Assembly (NCBI GenBank): GCA_004297445.1
Contig: SCUK01000016.1
Span: 1 to 36,510 of the forward strand
Length of the DNA: 36,510 bases
DNA from: Anaerolineae bacterium
GTDB taxonomy: Bacteria > Chloroflexota > Anaerolineae > Anaerolineales > UBA11579
Direction of reading: 5' to 3'
Part shown: positions 1-6,462 of the stretch, piece by piece
How positions within the stretch are numbered: the first letter of the stretch is position 1
Layout: the number at the start of each line of letters is the position of its first letter
Notes under the pieces: model-generated
What the model was told of the DNA's origin: nothing
Seen by the model: only the letters and a program-made list of their open reading frames with translations
Database searches by the model: none
Made by a program: the position numbers and the translations under genes

Positions 1-236
1 ACGGAAGACATTGGCCTTTGGATACGGGTTCTGCCTCGTTACACCCGGAGGCCGTTGTGCAGGTTGACACGCAGAGAACGCTTCTGCGCCCGGTTTCCAT
101 GCCGGGGGCTACACAATCCTGGTGCCGCTTACGTTCCGATTGGGCTTCAACATTTCAAGTCCAATCTCAACTACAGCGTTTCACCTTCCGGCGAACAAAC
201 AAGAACTACGAGGCTGTTAGGATTGGGCTAATTCTA
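1..236 (-). ncRNA. Conserved structured RNA, HEARO/omega-RNA-like (copy 1, partial)
   Basis: On the minus strand this region carries conserved single-stranded blocks (GAACGTAAGCGG, TGTAGCCCC, GAAGCGTTCTC, GTGTCAACCT) separated by stems. Pairings in plus coordinates are 138-143 with 161-166 (GATTGG/CCAATC), 89-93 with 102-106 (CCCGG/CCGGG), 70-75 with 83-88 (CGCAGA/TCTGCG), 25-29 with 43-47 (CGGGT/ACCCG) and 13-17 with 49-53 (GGCCT/AGGCC). Each has a differently sequenced but still pairing equivalent in the copy at 6108-6290, which is compensatory change. Stand-alone HEARO/IscB omega-RNAs are known from Chloroflexota such as Ktedonobacter, and the position next to an IS605-like left end fits. 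No IscB is visible and the family name is inference. The structured-RNA call is firm. Confidence 0.7.
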
Positions 237-302
237 CGACAACAAGGAGGCAAGTCGCATTCCTCCCCCGACTGAAATCGGGGGTCTCCTGCGGTAAATT
301 CT
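1..302 (-). mobile_element. Element 1: non-coding IS200/IS605-type element, truncated by window edge
   Basis: Read on the minus strand, this stretch begins at about 302 with a left end nearly identical in plan to those at 5997 and 33313. The shared plan is an ACCGCAGGAG-like start, a short hairpin (arms 265-271 and 278-284), then AGGAATGCG, CCTCCTT and TAGAATTAG. The interior is the same conserved RNA core as in element 2. No credible protein is encoded; the 85-codon plus-strand ORF runs antisense through the conserved stems. The right end lies outside the window. The left end abuts the ATG of the gene at 303. The family assignment rests on end similarity to the TnpA/TnpB element at 33313. 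Target site and mobility are inferred. Confidence 0.75.
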
Positions 303-731
303 ATGACACACCAAAATGCCCTGTTTGCCGGGCTCGTCGTGGACGAATTCGACCGGCCGGTGGATACCGCTCATGTGGGAGATGAAGCCATGTATGTGGT
401 GGATGATCGCGGATTCCGCCGTCACATTCCTGCCGCGCAGGTGGACCGCGCCGTGCTGGGCTGGATGAGCAAGATGATCGAGGGGCACGAGGACATCTTG
501 AGCGAACAGGCTGCCAAAATGCTGGGGACGGAAGACATCTTCAGCAAAGCGATGCTCGAAAGCCAGTTCAGGAATATTGACGAACAATTGGAAAAGGTGA
601 TTGAACTGGGCATACCTGAAGAATCCCGCGCCTTTTTGGGCATGACCGGCTTCAAGGTGCGCATCAACCTGCACGGCGATGTTCTGGAGGTCATCCAGCC
701 CGGGGCGGATGGCCGAACCGAAGAAGAGTAG
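303..731 (+). CDS. Conserved hypothetical protein, 142 aa
   Basis: This is a 142-residue soluble protein with no signal peptide, membrane segment or cysteine motif. The N-terminal half (about 1-50) is beta-rich with many Asp and Val residues; residues 55-105 look helical; the acidic C-terminus ends in TEEE. I do not recognise a named family. Codon use matches the neighbours and a good terminator follows directly, which supports a real gene. The ATG at 303 touches the left end of mobile element 1, so no native ribosome-binding site precedes it. The nearest AAGGAGG lies about 55 bases upstream inside the element, beyond a hairpin. The element may have displaced the original leader, or a later start could be used. 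Convergent with the gene at 795-1169. Confidence 0.7.
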   Translation: MTHQNALFAGLVVDEFDRPVDTAHVGDEAMYVVDDRGFRRHIPAAQVDRAVLGWMSKMIEGHEDILSEQAAKMLGTEDIFSKAMLESQFRNIDEQLEKVIELGIPEESRAFLGMTGFKVRINLHGDVLEVIQPGADGRTEEE

Positions 732-746
732 CCAGGCAACAAAAAA

Positions 747-771
747 CCGACTTCAAACGAAGTCGGTTTTT
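747..771. terminator. Bidirectional rho-independent terminator
   Basis: A perfect 8-bp stem, CCGACTTC/GAAGTCGG, has an AAAC loop. It is flanked by six A on the left and five T on the right, so it works in both directions. It lies between the convergent genes ending at 731 and 795. Confidence 0.9.
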
Positions 772-794
772 GCAAAGCTGCAAGATTCGTTGGA

Positions 795-1169
795 CTAGTT
801 GTCCGCTGGCATGCGCAGGACCTTGGCATATGTAATCCATCCAGCGAGTGCGCCGGCAACCCACGGCAGGTTGTAAAGAAACACTTCTATGTACCAGGCC
901 AGCTTGGCATTGGTTGGCGGAGCCATCTGGATGCGGATGGCATCCAGATCGATGAACGGCGGAACCGGCGGCGGAAGCAGTTCAGCGTTTTCAAAGATCT
1001 CCGTAATGGTAAAACCGGGAGGAGCCGTCGCGTGGATGATGGCGACGAACACCATGAACAAGCCAACCACACCCAGGCCAACAGCAATGCCCGCCAGCAG
1101 GGAGATGAACTGGTCGCCAATTTTATATGCAGGCTGGGCGCTGTGAGCGCTTTCCATTTCAGACATCAT
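795..1169 (-). CDS. Two-span membrane protein of unknown function
   Basis: The predicted protein has about 124 residues. After a polar N-terminus there is a transmembrane helix near residues 22-46 ([20 protein letters not shown] and onward). A proline-rich extracytoplasmic segment follows (LLPPPVPP), and a second helix lies near 98-116 ([17 protein letters not shown]). I chose the ATG at 1169 because a strong GGAGGAG sits six bases upstream. An in-frame TTG further upstream would swallow that site, and an ATG one codon later (1166) is the alternative. A good promoter lies upstream at 1211-1239. I do not recognise the family. It occupies the position divergent from rpmH where dnaA often sits in other bacteria. 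Confidence 0.75.
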
Positions 1170-1210
1170 CAAGCTCTCCTCCAAGGAAGTTGGATAATTT
1201 CTCAGACGGT

Positions 1211-1239
1211 ATTATAGCAATTTGTGACAATCTGGACAA
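1211..1239 (-). promoter_or_regulatory. Sigma-70-type promoter for the 795-1169 gene
   Basis: On the minus strand there is a perfect -10 TATAAT (1216-1211). A TTGTCC -35 box (1239-1234) lies exactly 17 bases upstream of it. The start codon follows about 40 bases downstream. Confidence 0.8.
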
Positions 1240-1346
1240 GAGAAGGTTACTACTTAGTCGTACTCTAATCTCAACAGGCCCGGCGCTTGCTTTCCAAAGT
1301 GCCCGGTATCAGGTAGAATTCTGTGCCATTTGTCACAGAATTGGGT

Positions 1347-1375
1347 TTGACCGAACTCCACCGGTACGGTATAAT
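1347..1375 (+). promoter_or_regulatory. Promoter of the rpmH-rnpA-yidD-yidC-jag operon
   Basis: A -35 box TTGACC (1347-1352), a 17-base spacer and a perfect -10 TATAAT (1370-1375) lie 35 bases before the rpmH ATG. This promoter is divergent from the one at 1211-1239. Confidence 0.85.
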
Positions 1376-1410
1376 CTGCCGGTCATCATAGAGACGTAAG
1401 AGGAAGAATC

Positions 1411-1587
1411 ATGACGAAGCGAACCTACCAACCGAAAGTCCGCCGCCGCATGCGAGTGCATGGTTTCCGGTCGCGCATGGCCACCGCAGATGGCCGCCTT
1501 GTGCTCAAGCGCCGCCGCGCGCGTGGTCGCAACAAGTTGACCGTGAGCATGAACAACCACGTCAAGAAGCTGAACTGGAAGGCGTAA
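1411..1587 (+). CDS. rpmH: 50S ribosomal protein L34
   Basis: This 58-codon ORF encodes a very basic peptide beginning [20 protein letters not shown]. It continues with the family's hallmark [20 protein letters not shown] stretch. L34 is a component of the large ribosomal subunit. The length is slightly above the usual 44-47 residues, with an extended basic C-terminus ending in KKLNWKA. An AAGAGGAAG ribosome-binding site lies a few bases before the ATG. The gene is first in the block and is followed 21 bases later by rnpA, the classic order. Identification is secure. Confidence 0.95.
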   Translation: MTKRTYQPKVRRRMRVHGFRSRMATADGRLVLKRRRARGRNKLTVSMNNHVKKLNWKA

Positions 1588-1608
1588 AGCGGAGCGCGCC
1601 GCTTACCG

Positions 1609-1953
1609 GTGCAGCGTAAATTCCGCCTGATGAGGACGACAGACATCGAGCGGGTGCGGCGTGAAGGTAAGACGTATGCCCACCCGCTTCTTGTTTTGGC
1701 CGCCCTGCCCAACCCGGGCGGAGATCTGCGTGTAGCGGTGATCGCCGGGCGCGGTGTGGGTGGCGCCGTTCAGCGCAGCCGGGCCAAACGCCTGTTGCGA
1801 GCGGCGCTCCAACCCCTGCTGGAAACCCTGCCCGCAGGACACGACCTTACACTGGTAGCCCGCAAGCCGATTCTGAACCAGACTAGCCCCCAGGTGCAGA
1901 ACGCGTTGGCGACCTGCCTGCGAAAAGCCGGACTGTTGGAAAACCCTCAATGA
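1609..1953 (+). CDS. rnpA: Ribonuclease P protein component
   Basis: This 114-residue basic protein assists RNase P RNA in 5' maturation of tRNA. The family RNR signature is present as [18 protein letters not shown] near residues 53-70, and the usual N-terminal [17 protein letters not shown] motif binds the precursor leader. The start is GTG at 1609, shortly after rpmH, with no strong Shine-Dalgarno, so translational coupling is likely. Its stop overlaps the ATG of yidD (ATGA). Normal length for the family. Confidence 0.93.
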   Translation: MQRKFRLMRTTDIERVRREGKTYAHPLLVLAALPNPGGDLRVAVIAGRGVGGAVQRSRAKRLLRAALQPLLETLPAGHDLTLVARKPILNQTSPQVQNALATCLRKAGLLENPQ

Positions 1954-2246
1954 ACGCCGAACATGTCCACCCCGAGATTCACGAGCACCGCGACCCGTCA
2001 TTGCGGGAACTACCGCTCACCTTCGGCAATCTGGCGCGCTTCCCTGCGCTGGCGCTCATCCGGTTGTATCAAATGACGTTCTCCAAAACATTGCCGGCCG
2101 GCACCTGCCGCTTTTACCCGTCGTGTTCGCACTACGGTTACCAGGCGATTTACAAACATGGGCTCTTGAAAGGCGGCGCCCTGGCAGGCTGGCGGGTGCT
2201 GCGTTGCAACCCTTTCACGCCGGGCGGCTACGACCCGGTACCCTAG
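1950..2246 (+). CDS. yidD: Membrane protein insertion efficiency factor YidD
   Basis: The 98-residue product carries the YidD core: [16 protein letters not shown], then [19 protein letters not shown], then [18 protein letters not shown]. The family is a small amphipathic inner-membrane-associated factor that helps YidC-dependent insertion. An N-terminal extension of about 35 residues precedes the core. If that extension is not translated, a later start is possible, but the ATGA overlap with rnpA favours 1950. The gene order rnpA-yidD-yidC supports the call. Confidence 0.93.
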   Translation: MNAEHVHPEIHEHRDPSLRELPLTFGNLARFPALALIRLYQMTFSKTLPAGTCRFYPSCSHYGYQAIYKHGLLKGGALAGWRVLRCNPFTPGGYDPVP

Positions 2247-2337
2247 ACCCCGTTTTGAAGCTGGCGACTCGGGACTCGCGACCCAGGCCTGAATTGCGAG
2301 TAATGAATCGCGAACTTCAAAACCAACAAAGGAAACA

Positions 2338-3417
2338 ATGAACAAAACTCGAAAATTGCTGATACTGGCCGGAATGCTGGCCGTCGCGCTCCTCCTTGGC
2401 GGCTGCAGCGGCAAAGGCTTTGTCCCCACGAGTTGGCCGGGCGTGACCCTGTCCGAATCCGGCGACAGCCTGTACATCGCCCACAATCTGGGCATTTATC
2501 GCGTCAGCCAGACCAGCGGCACGCAGCAACTGGCCTTCCCCGCGGAAGGCATCAATGGGGCAACCTATTTCTCGGCCCCGGTGTTCACCGATGACGGCCA
2601 GATGATTGCCGCTTCCTACAACAACCACCTCTACAGTTTCGATGCGGCGAACGGCGCGCTGAATTGGGAATTCAAGGCCCGCAGCCGCTTCATCGCCAGC
2701 CCGTTGTTGTTGGATGGCGTACTGTATGCCCCGAACGCAGATGGAAACCTCTACGCTATCAGCCTCGCGGGCGAACTCCTCAATACATTTGAGGCGGGTG
2801 ACGGCTTGTGGGCCACCCCGGCCACCGACGGCGAAGCCATCTTCCTATCGTCGATGGACAGCAAAGTGTATAGCCTTGCGCCCGGTTCGCTCAACGTCAA
2901 CTGGGAGACGGATGCCGGCGGCGCCATCGTCAGCACTCCGGTGATTGATGTGGAAAGCGGCCTCTTGTATGTCGGCACCTTCAATGGGGAAGTGCTTGGC
3001 ATCAGCCTGGAAGTCGGACGCATCGAATGGCGCGCCGAAACCGAAGCCTGGATCTGGGGTCCTCCGGCGCTCGTAGATGGCACCCTCTACGTCGGCGACC
3101 TGGACGGCAATTTGTACGCCTTTGAAGCCACCGGAACGGGTGAGCCGGTATGGACGATTCAACTCGATGGGCAAATCGCCGGCGCGCCGCTCGTCACCTC
3201 GGATGGCCTGTATATCGGCACAAGCAACGGGAACTTCTACGGCATCGACCTGAATGGCACGCTGCGCTTCACCAAGTACTTTGAAGATGTTCTGCTATTG
3301 GGCACTCCCACCTTGGTGGAAGACCTGATTCTGGTGGGCAGTGACGGGGCAGACGGCGTGCTCATGGCCTTCAACGCCAACGGCGTCGTTCAATGGGAAT
3401 TCACGCCGGAGAAATAG
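2338..3417 (+). CDS. PQQ-type beta-propeller lipoprotein
   Basis: A 359-residue lipoprotein: basic N-terminus, hydrophobic segment, and lipobox LLGGC with the lipidated Cys near residue 23. The rest is a chain of about seven propeller blades with the repeating form LYSFDAANGALNWEF, LYAISLAGELLNTFE, VYSLAPGSLNVNWE, LYAFEATGTGEPVWT and so on. This is the PQQ-like/BamB-type fold. PQQ binding itself is not implied; many such proteins are scaffolds. A good AAAGGAAAC site precedes the ATG. It sits between yidD and yidC in the membrane-insertion operon. A role in envelope protein folding or insertion is plausible but inferred only from fold and position. Confidence 0.88.
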   Translation: MNKTRKLLILAGMLAVALLLGGCSGKGFVPTSWPGVTLSESGDSLYIAHNLGIYRVSQTSGTQQLAFPAEGINGATYFSAPVFTDDGQMIAASYNNHLYSFDAANGALNWEFKARSRFIASPLLLDGVLYAPNADGNLYAISLAGELLNTFEAGDGLWATPATDGEAIFLSSMDSKVYSLAPGSLNVNWETDAGGAIVSTPVIDVESGLLYVGTFNGEVLGISLEVGRIEWRAETEAWIWGPPALVDGTLYVGDLDGNLYAFEATGTGEPVWTIQLDGQIAGAPLVTSDGLYIGTSNGNFYGIDLNGTLRFTKYFEDVLLLGTPTLVEDLILVGSDGADGVLMAFNANGVVQWEFTPEK

Positions 3418-3452
3418 CCGGCGTTCTACGCTTTTGAAAGCGAGAAACAATT

Positions 3453-4235
3453 ATGCTCGAACCAATCATCAACTTCTTGACCAACATCCTGGTATGGGTC
3501 TATGACGTGCTGGGCCACAATTTCGGTCTGGCGATCATCGTCTTCACCATCCTCATCCGTCTGGCGACCGCGCCGCTGACGAAGGCACAACTGGAAAGCT
3601 CCAAGAAGATGCAGGAACTTCAGGGCAGCAAGAAATACCAGGACATGCAGAAAAAGTACAAGAGCGACCCCCAGAAACTGCAACAGGAGCAGGCCAAGTT
3701 GTTCCAGGAGATGGGCATCAATCCTCTCGCTGGCTGCCTCCCCACCCTTGTGCAGTTCCCCATCATTATCGGGCTGTATTGGTCGATCACCCGCGTGCTG
3801 GCGGCCTCGCCCCACCAGATGTTGATTCTGATGAAAGGTATGTGGCTATCTAATGCGGCCAACCTTCTGCCGATCAACAACCACTTTCTGTGGATGGACC
3901 TCAGCCAGCCGGAGCGGCTGGTGCTGGACTTCATCCCGGCCAACCTGCCCCTCATCGGCGCCGGCATACCTGTATTGGCCATTTTGGTGTGGATTACGTC
4001 CTACCTTCAATCCAAGATGATGACCCCCACCAGCAATAATCCCAATGACCAGACGGCCGCGATGACGCGCTCGATGACCACCATTATGCCGCTGATGATC
4101 GCATACATTACCTTCCTGTATTCAGCCGGACTGGGGTTATACTTTCTGGCAGGCAATCTGTTCAGCATCGGCCAATACGCGTTGATGGGCAAACTCAATA
4201 TCAAGAATCTAATCCCCGGACGGGCAAAGAAATAG
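3453..4235 (+). CDS. yidC: Membrane protein insertase YidC (Oxa1 family)
   Basis: This 260-residue polytopic protein inserts and folds membrane proteins, alone or with SecYEG. It is the short Oxa1/SpoIIIJ type with no large periplasmic domain. Conserved features are NFGLAIIVFTILIRLATAPL with the cytoplasmic-face Arg, the coiled-coil loop QLESSKKMQELQGSKKYQDM, and INPLAGCLPTLVQFPIIIGLY. The C-terminal helices are near MTTIMPLMIAYITFLYSAGL. About five membrane spans. There is no obvious lipobox at the N-terminus. The neighbours rnpA, yidD and jag are the canonical partners. Confidence 0.96.
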   Translation: MLEPIINFLTNILVWVYDVLGHNFGLAIIVFTILIRLATAPLTKAQLESSKKMQELQGSKKYQDMQKKYKSDPQKLQQEQAKLFQEMGINPLAGCLPTLVQFPIIIGLYWSITRVLAASPHQMLILMKGMWLSNAANLLPINNHFLWMDLSQPERLVLDFIPANLPLIGAGIPVLAILVWITSYLQSKMMTPTSNNPNDQTAAMTRSMTTIMPLMIAYITFLYSAGLGLYFLAGNLFSIGQYALMGKLNIKNLIPGRAKK

Positions 4236-4265
4236 CCCGGCCGTCGTACTGGGAGTGAGGGAACT

Positions 4266-5006
4266 ATGAACGATACACGCGCCACACTTGAAATGATCGC
4301 CCCCACTGTGGAAGAAGCGATCGAGAAAGCCCTTGAAGAACTGGGGCTGGCTGACGACGAAGTCGAAGTCGAAGTGTTGGATGAAGGCAGCAAGGGCATG
4401 CTTGGCATCGGTGCGCGCCAGGCGCGCATCCGCCTCACCGTCATCGGTCAAAACGTCCCCGCACCCGCCCCGACCCGCCGCGCTCCTAGCAGCGAAGAAC
4501 CCTCCGCCCATGCCGCCGACCTGGATAACGTGATGTCAATTGCCCGCGCCACGGTCAGCGAACTTGTTGACCGTATGGGCGTGCGTGCCGAAGTGACCGC
4601 CCGCGTGGGTGAGCCAGATGAAGAGGGCCAGACCCCGGTTGTGGTGGATGTGAACGGCAATGACCTCAGCATCCTCATCGGGAAGCGCGCTGAAACGCTC
4701 AACGCCCTGCAGTACATCACCCGCCTCATCGTGGGCAAGGAAGTTGGCGGCGGCGTGAACCTGATTGTCGATGTGGAAGGTTATCGCGAGCGCCGCGAAC
4801 GCAGCCTGCGTGAACTGGCCCAGCGCATGGCCACCCAGGCGTTGAAAACCGGCCATAGCCAGACGTTAGAGCCAATGCCCCCGGGAGACCGCCGCATCAT
4901 CCACATGGCGCTCCAGGGCATGGAAGGCATCCGCACCGAAAGCGCCGGCGAAGAGCCGAAGCGCAAGGTAGTCATTATTCCCAACGATTCAACCCCTGAA
5001 GAATAG
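4266..5006 (+). CDS. jag: RNA-binding protein Jag/KhpB (EloR)
   Basis: The 246-residue protein has the three-part Jag layout. A Jag_N domain lies at about 5-60 (VEEAIEKALEELGL ... KGMLGIGARQARIRL). An Ala/Pro linker follows. A KH-II domain lies at about 120-165 with the loop VLIGKR-type motif seen as SILIGKRAETLNALQYI. An R3H domain lies at about 170-235 (LEPMPPGDRRIIHMAL). Members of this family bind RNA and influence cell elongation and division. A GTGAGGGAACT ribosome-binding site precedes the ATG. It is the last gene of the operon and is followed by a strong terminator. Confidence 0.95.
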   Translation: MNDTRATLEMIAPTVEEAIEKALEELGLADDEVEVEVLDEGSKGMLGIGARQARIRLTVIGQNVPAPAPTRRAPSSEEPSAHAADLDNVMSIARATVSELVDRMGVRAEVTARVGEPDEEGQTPVVVDVNGNDLSILIGKRAETLNALQYITRLIVGKEVGGGVNLIVDVEGYRERRERSLRELAQRMATQALKTGHSQTLEPMPPGDRRIIHMALQGMEGIRTESAGEEPKRKVVIIPNDSTPEE

Positions 5007-5030
5007 ACTAATTTGGAAAGTCATTAAAAA

Positions 5031-5057
5031 CCGGCGGCACTAGGCCGCCGGTTTTTT
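5031..5057. terminator. Bidirectional rho-independent terminator
   Basis: An 8-bp stem CCGGCGGC/GCCGCCGG has a short loop, with five A on the left and six T on the right. It ends the jag operon on the plus strand and the lipoprotein pair on the minus strand. Confidence 0.93.
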
Positions 5058-5071
5058 GTTTAACGAAACAT

Positions 5072-5524
5072 CTAGGGTCCCGCAAACCGAACTTCAAACG
5101 TGGCGGAAGTCGTGACCCGCTCCCAGACAACATCCACTCGCGGATAGGGTTCGACGGCGGTCAGAAAAACAGCCAGACCGGGAAACTCCACATAGCTCAG
5201 TTCCGTCACGCCGGTCTCACCCAGCCACAGTTCAGCCGTTTTCGATTCCTGCTGGTAAGTCACGTCGGCCAGAATTCCCACCCGTCCGGCGCTGGCGCAT
5301 TCGGCCCCGATGGGGCAACGGCTGTCTTCCAGCACCTCAAGAAACCGTATGACCACCGAATTTCCCTCGGTGGCGCCGCTTTCGCCAATGAACATCGTAA
5401 TTACGCGCGGCTGCTGCAATTCGATATCCGGGGGCAGCTCGGTCGCGAGTGGCGGCGTCACCGGTTGCATGGCGCAGGCCGCAAGCACAGCCGCCAGAGC
5501 GATGAGAGCCAGCAACTTGTTCAC
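5072..5524 (-). CDS. Small secreted lipoprotein, paralogue of the upstream gene
   Basis: The gene begins at GTG 5524, preceded by AGGAGACGAA, and encodes about 150 residues. The N-terminus NKLLALIALAAVLAAC is a lipoprotein signal with the lipobox Cys near residue 16. The mature part carries a compact beta-rich domain with the motif RFLEVLEDSRCPIGAECASA, in which two cysteines lie six residues apart, then AVEPYP near the C-terminus. The neighbour at 5562-5996 has the same architecture and motif, so the two arose by tandem duplication. I do not recognise a named function; an extracytoplasmic binding or sensing role is only a guess. Confidence 0.82.
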   Translation of the reverse strand: MNKLLALIALAAVLAACAMQPVTPPLATELPPDIELQQPRVITMFIGESGATEGNSVVIRFLEVLEDSRCPIGAECASAGRVGILADVTYQQESKTAELWLGETGVTELSYVEFPGLAVFLTAVEPYPRVDVVWERVTTSATFEVRFAGP

Positions 5525-5561
5525 TTCGTCTCCTGAGAGTATCGCTAAGGTTGGGAGGCTG

Positions 5562-5996
5562 CTATTGGCCGGTCGCTTCCACCACCAGCGTCGCAATGGG
5601 TGTTGCATCACTTTCGCCGGTGCCCGGGTAAGGCTCAACCGATTGCAGCGTCACCGTGAAGTCGGCGTGCGTATACACGCTGGCGTCGCCCTCGTCCAAC
5701 TCACCCAGAGTCAGCGTCATGGGAATCACTTCCGTCCCATAACTCATCGCCACGCGGATTTGCACCTTGCCGGCGCGTACACACATGGCATTGGCCGGGC
5801 AGCGGCTCTCTTCCACCACTTCCAGAAATTCAATGGCAGAGCCATCCTGCAGGTAGTGGGTTTCGCCCAGCGGCACTTCCAGGGTCCCCCCGGCAAACAG
5901 GTCCGTGGGCAGCGGGCCATCGGGCAGCGGCGTTTCGGCCGGTCCGCAGGCCGCCAGGAACAGGGTCAGGAATAAGGCAAGCAGTATACGTTTCAT
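5562..5996 (-). CDS. Small secreted lipoprotein, first of a tandem pair
   Basis: This 144-residue protein starts with a clear lipoprotein signal, MKRILLALFLTLFLAAC. The mature domain shares with its downstream neighbour the motif EFLEVVEESRCPANAMCVRA and the C-terminal SVEPYPG. The paired cysteines probably form a disulfide outside the cell. Its ATG directly abuts mobile element 2, and no Shine-Dalgarno lies at normal spacing. A GGAGGT on this strand is about 58 bases upstream, inside the element and behind its hairpin. The element therefore forms the whole 5' leader. Function unknown. Confidence 0.82.
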   Translation of the reverse strand: MKRILLALFLTLFLAACGPAETPLPDGPLPTDLFAGGTLEVPLGETHYLQDGSAIEFLEVVEESRCPANAMCVRAGKVQIRVAMSYGTEVIPMTLTLGELDEGDASVYTHADFTVTLQSVEPYPGTGESDATPIATLVVEATGQ

Positions 5997-6377
5997 AAAT
6001 AAAACCGCAGGAGACTGTTGTCTTTAGGCAACAGAGGAATGCGGCATACCTCCTTTCGCGCTACAATTAGTGAAATGGTTTGGTGCTCCAATTTGTGCCC
6101 CGTGAGGGGTAACGCTGTAAATGAGTTTTGACAAGAGTACGTACTTGCCAAAACAGAACGTAAGCGGAATTGGAGGCACTGTAGCCCCAGGCTTGGAAAC
6201 CTGGCAGGGAAGCGTTCTCCCTGTGTCAACCTACATAACGGCTCGCAGGTGTACCCAACCTGACCTGCATCAAGAGCCAATGTCGTCCGTTGTGGCATCT
6301 GCATTCTTGGGCCTCCGTTTCCTTGTGAGACGAAATCTGGAATGACAAGCCACCTGCTTTAGCGGGTGGTAGTTGAC
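5997..6377 (+). mobile_element. Element 2: complete non-coding IS200/IS605-type element (~380 bp)
   Basis: The left end (about 5997-6070) has a hairpin with arms 6015-6020 and 6029-6034. AGGAATGCGG, CCTCCTT and ACAATTAGT follow, matching elements 1 and 3. The right end carries a 20-base hairpin with TTTA loop (6350-6369; CCACCTGC/GCGGGTGG) followed by TAGTTGAC. This closely resembles the right-end hairpin at 34911-34931 of the TnpB element. Between the ends lies a conserved structured RNA and no credible ORF. Hairpin-bounded ends without terminal inverted repeats or target duplication are typical of elements moved by Y1 TnpA transposases. It is probably mobilised in trans. Exact termini are estimated to within a few bases. 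Confidence 0.8.
6003..6290 (+). ncRNA. Conserved structured RNA, HEARO/omega-RNA-like (copy 2)
   Basis: The core 6108-6290 aligns along its length with the reverse complement of 1-185. Stems are 6125-6130/6149-6154 (GTTTTG/CAAAAC), 6187-6191/6200-6204 (CCAGG/CCTGG), 6205-6210/6218-6223 (CAGGGA/TCCCTG), 6240-6244/6274-6278 (GGCTC/GAGCC) and 6245-6250/6263-6268 (GCAGGT/ACCTGC). All five pair with different bases from copy 1. The unpaired blocks GAACGTAAGCGG, GGAAACC, AGCGTTCTC and GTGTCAACCT are nearly invariant. The layout just inside an IS605-like left end matches IscB-type omega-RNAs, whose guide comes from DNA flanking that end. No associated nuclease gene is present here. Family name inferred, structure well supported. 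Confidence 0.72.
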
Positions 6378-6450
6378 TTTCGTCTCCATATTTCGTTAAC
6401 GAGCCGAAGTCTCAGTTGGTTCCAGAAAAAGGCATGCGAACCTCTCACGG

Positions 6451-6456
6451 TATAAT
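6451..6456 (+). promoter_or_regulatory. -10 box for a probably leaderless pfkB-parA-parB transcript
   Basis: A perfect TATAAT ends seven bases before the ATG at 6463, which is the normal distance to the transcription start. No good -35 box lies 16-18 bases upstream, and no Shine-Dalgarno is present. A leaderless mRNA is the simplest reading. Confidence 0.6.
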
Positions 6457-6462
6457 ACCGCC

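Noticed and set aside
18..275. Plus-strand 85-codon ORF at the window start
   Set aside because: It is antisense to the conserved, covarying RNA stems of element 1 and has no ribosome-binding site.
1170..1410. Possible oriC/DnaA-box region next to rpmH
   Set aside because: dnaA is absent. Only one weak box-like match (TTATCCAAC on the minus strand) is present, so an origin cannot be supported.
6121..6345. 74-codon ORF inside element 2
   Set aside because: It runs through the structured RNA core. The other copy does not keep the frame, and no protein family is recognisable.
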